Source of the DNA: an uncultured Lachnospiraceae bacterium
Lineage (GTDB): Bacteria > Bacillota > Clostridia > Lachnospirales > Lachnospiraceae
Length of the DNA: 36,049 nt
NCBI GenBank assembly: GCA_944380185.1
Contig: CALWGV010000003.1
Span: 1 to 36,049, forward strand
Direction of reading: 5' to 3'
Below, in pieces: positions 34,940-36,049 of the stretch; position 1 is the first letter of the stretch; each line of letters opens with the position of its first letter. A program made the translations under genes and the position numbers. Below the pieces are notes generated by a model. It saw only the letters and a list, made by a program, of their open reading frames with translations. It made no database searches and was not told the origin of the DNA.

Positions 34940-35637
34940 CTGAACACCTCCCGGAACAGAGCATCCACCGATTTGCCATTTTCTTCACGGATCGCATCCA
35001 CCGAAGCATGAAGTACCACTTCGCCGTAGCGCAGGAAGACCACCTCGTCCAGAATCGTCTCCACATCCGCGATCAGGTGGGTGGAAATCACAACGGTAGC
35101 ATTCTCATTGTAATTGGTGATGATCGTATTCAGGATATAATCCCTGGCAGCCGGGTCCACACCGCCGATGGGCTCATCCAGGACATAAAGCTGCGCATTC
35201 CGGCTCATGACCAGGATCAGCTGCACCTTCTCCTTTGTTCCCTTAGACAGGGTTTTCAGCCTGGCGGAAGGGTCGATATGGAGATTTTTCAGCATCTCAT
35301 AGGCCCTTTCCTCCTGGAAATCAGCGTAGAAATCCTTAAAATACCGGATTGCCTCATTGACCGTCATTCCCATATTCAGATAGGTGCGCTCCGGCAGATA
35401 AGACACAATCTTATGGGTCTCAATCCCCACCGGCTTTTCATCGATCCAGATTCCTCCTGTAGTAGGTGCCAAAAGACCGTTGGCCAGCTTGATCAGCGTC
35501 GTCTTCCCGCTGCCGTTGGGCCCCAGAAGGCCGATGATCCGGCCTCGATTCAGCTTCAGATTCACATGATTCAACGCAGGGCGGGCGCCCTTGCCGTAGG
35601 CTTTCGTCAGGTCCCTGCACTCCAGAATCGGTGTCAT
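34933..35637 (-). CDS. ABC transporter ATP-binding protein
   Basis: A 234-residue ATPase. Walker A GPNGSGKTTL (about 39-48), a Q-loop region in SYLPERTYLNMGMTVNEAI, a degenerate signature LSKGTKEK in place of LSGGQ, Walker B LYVLDEPIGGVDP and the switch His in VISTHLIADVE are in order. The altered signature is frequent in this exporter subgroup. It partners the permease downstream and starts inside the last codons of the GntR gene (4-nt overlap), so the three genes are translationally linked. Confidence 0.95.
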   Translation of the reverse strand: MTPILECRDLTKAYGKGARPALNHVNLKLNRGRIIGLLGPNGSGKTTLIKLANGLLAPTTGGIWIDEKPVGIETHKIVSYLPERTYLNMGMTVNEAIRYFKDFYADFQEERAYEMLKNLHIDPSARLKTLSKGTKEKVQLILVMSRNAQLYVLDEPIGGVDPAARDYILNTIITNYNENATVVISTHLIADVETILDEVVFLRYGEVVLHASVDAIREENGKSVDALFREVFRC

Positions 35638-36049
35638 AGATTCATCTCCCCTTTCTGCGCCTCCTCTTGCTGCGGCGCTGTCTCATTCCTCACTTCGCCG
35701 GCTGTCTCATCCGGCCCTATGCCGGCTGCCCCATTGCCTGCCGTCTCATTGCTTGCTGCCTCATCGCCTGCCGCGCCGGCTTCTTCCCGATCCCTCTCCA
35801 TCAGGGCTATGACCTCTTGCCGGCTGTAGCCCATCTCCTTCATGGCCTTCATAAATTCCTCGATCTTCTCCAGGGCAATCCGCCGCCTGTACTGCCGGAT
35901 CAGTTCATCGTCCTCGGTGACGAACCGCCCCGCTGTCCGCTGCGTATAGATTAACCCCGTCCGCTCCAATTCTGCGAAGGCCTTCTGCATCGTATTGGGA
36001 TTGACTGCCGCCTCAGCCGCCATTTCCCGAACGGATTTCAACTTATCCC
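35634..36049 (-). CDS. GntR-family regulator (YtrA-like), 5'-truncated
   Basis: The frame is open to the window end and begins inside the winged helix: KLKSVREMAAEAAVNPNTMQ, then KAFAELERTGLIYTQRTAGR, the recognition helix and wing of GntR proteins. The first residues lie beyond the edge. A short effector/dimerisation segment follows (RQYRRRIALEKIEEFMKAMKE). This size and operon position are typical of the YtrA group that represses an adjacent ABC transporter. The C-terminus is unusual: after MERDREEAG comes about 45 residues of Ala/Glu/Gly/Thr-rich repeats encoded by a tandem DNA repeat. The stop overlaps the ATPase start. Confidence 0.9.
   Translation of the reverse strand, partial: DKLKSVREMAAEAAVNPNTMQKAFAELERTGLIYTQRTAGRFVTEDDELIRQYRRRIALEKIEEFMKAMKEMGYSRQEVIALMERDREEAGAAGDEAASNETAGNGAAGIGPDETAGEVRNETAPQQEEAQKGEMNL
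35677..35769. repeat. degenerate tandem repeat in the GntR gene
   Basis: Two 24-bp units starting GCTGTCTCAT are followed by three 15-bp units of the form GCYGYCYCATYGCYT (35725-35769). All lengths are multiples of three, so copy-number change keeps the frame. Encodes repeats of the type E-T-A-G / E-A-A-S. Confidence 0.75.

Overview
The window looks like a chromosomal segment of a Lachnospiraceae-type clostridium (Bacillota). This rests on gene content: a DUF5688 protein, a short ProB without a PUA domain, an FMN-riboswitch-controlled RibU, ECF S-components, an OadA/OadG/biotin-carrier/carboxyltransferase operon, a YtrA-like GntR/ABC operon, strong AGGAGG ribosome binding sites and many TTGACA/TATAAT-type promoters. 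The DNA is moderately GC-rich and most genes lie on the minus strand. No species call is possible from sequence alone.

Layout, first third: the 3' part of lon (+) converges on queA (-) across a two-way terminator. Then come a membrane-anchored SH3 protein and mgtE, both minus. Between those two is a consensus promoter driving an unexplained structured RNA or long leader, and mgtE has a leader of about 365 nt with a possible 38-codon Cys-Cys ORF. A plus-strand pair follows: a duplicated DUF1538 membrane protein and a tandem PII-like regulator. After it come DUF5688, tRNA-Arg(CCG), and the rpsO-pnp operon.

Middle: an ECF S-component, an ArsP_2-type permease, a small membrane protein with a possible frameshift, a diacylglycerol-kinase-type lipid kinase, tRNA-Val/tRNA-Met, a CPBP protease, and ribU behind an FMN riboswitch. 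From about 18.6 to 23.5 kb the genome is visibly eroding. It holds a cyclophilin-like lipoprotein with a run-on tail, an SDR fragment fused in frame to an unrelated small protein, an intact LysR and M20 peptidase, and then a beta-glucoside locus reduced to deletion-scarred pieces (6-phospho-beta-glucosidase, PTS EIIC, and the last residues of an AraC regulator).

Last third: a biotin-dependent carboxyltransferase operon has the parts list of a transcarboxylase (12S-, 1.3S- and 5S-like) plus an OadG-like anchor but no beta subunit. It is followed by a D,D-carboxypeptidase, AzlCD, an operon SEC-C / HAD phosphatase / proB / proA / pcp, and a GntR-ABC-permease operon cut by the window end.

Best leads for something new: the DUF1538/tandem-PII module with its odd start, the RNA upstream of the SH3 gene, the mgtE leader ORF, and the serial-deletion region. 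Most other genes are ordinary housekeeping or transport genes.
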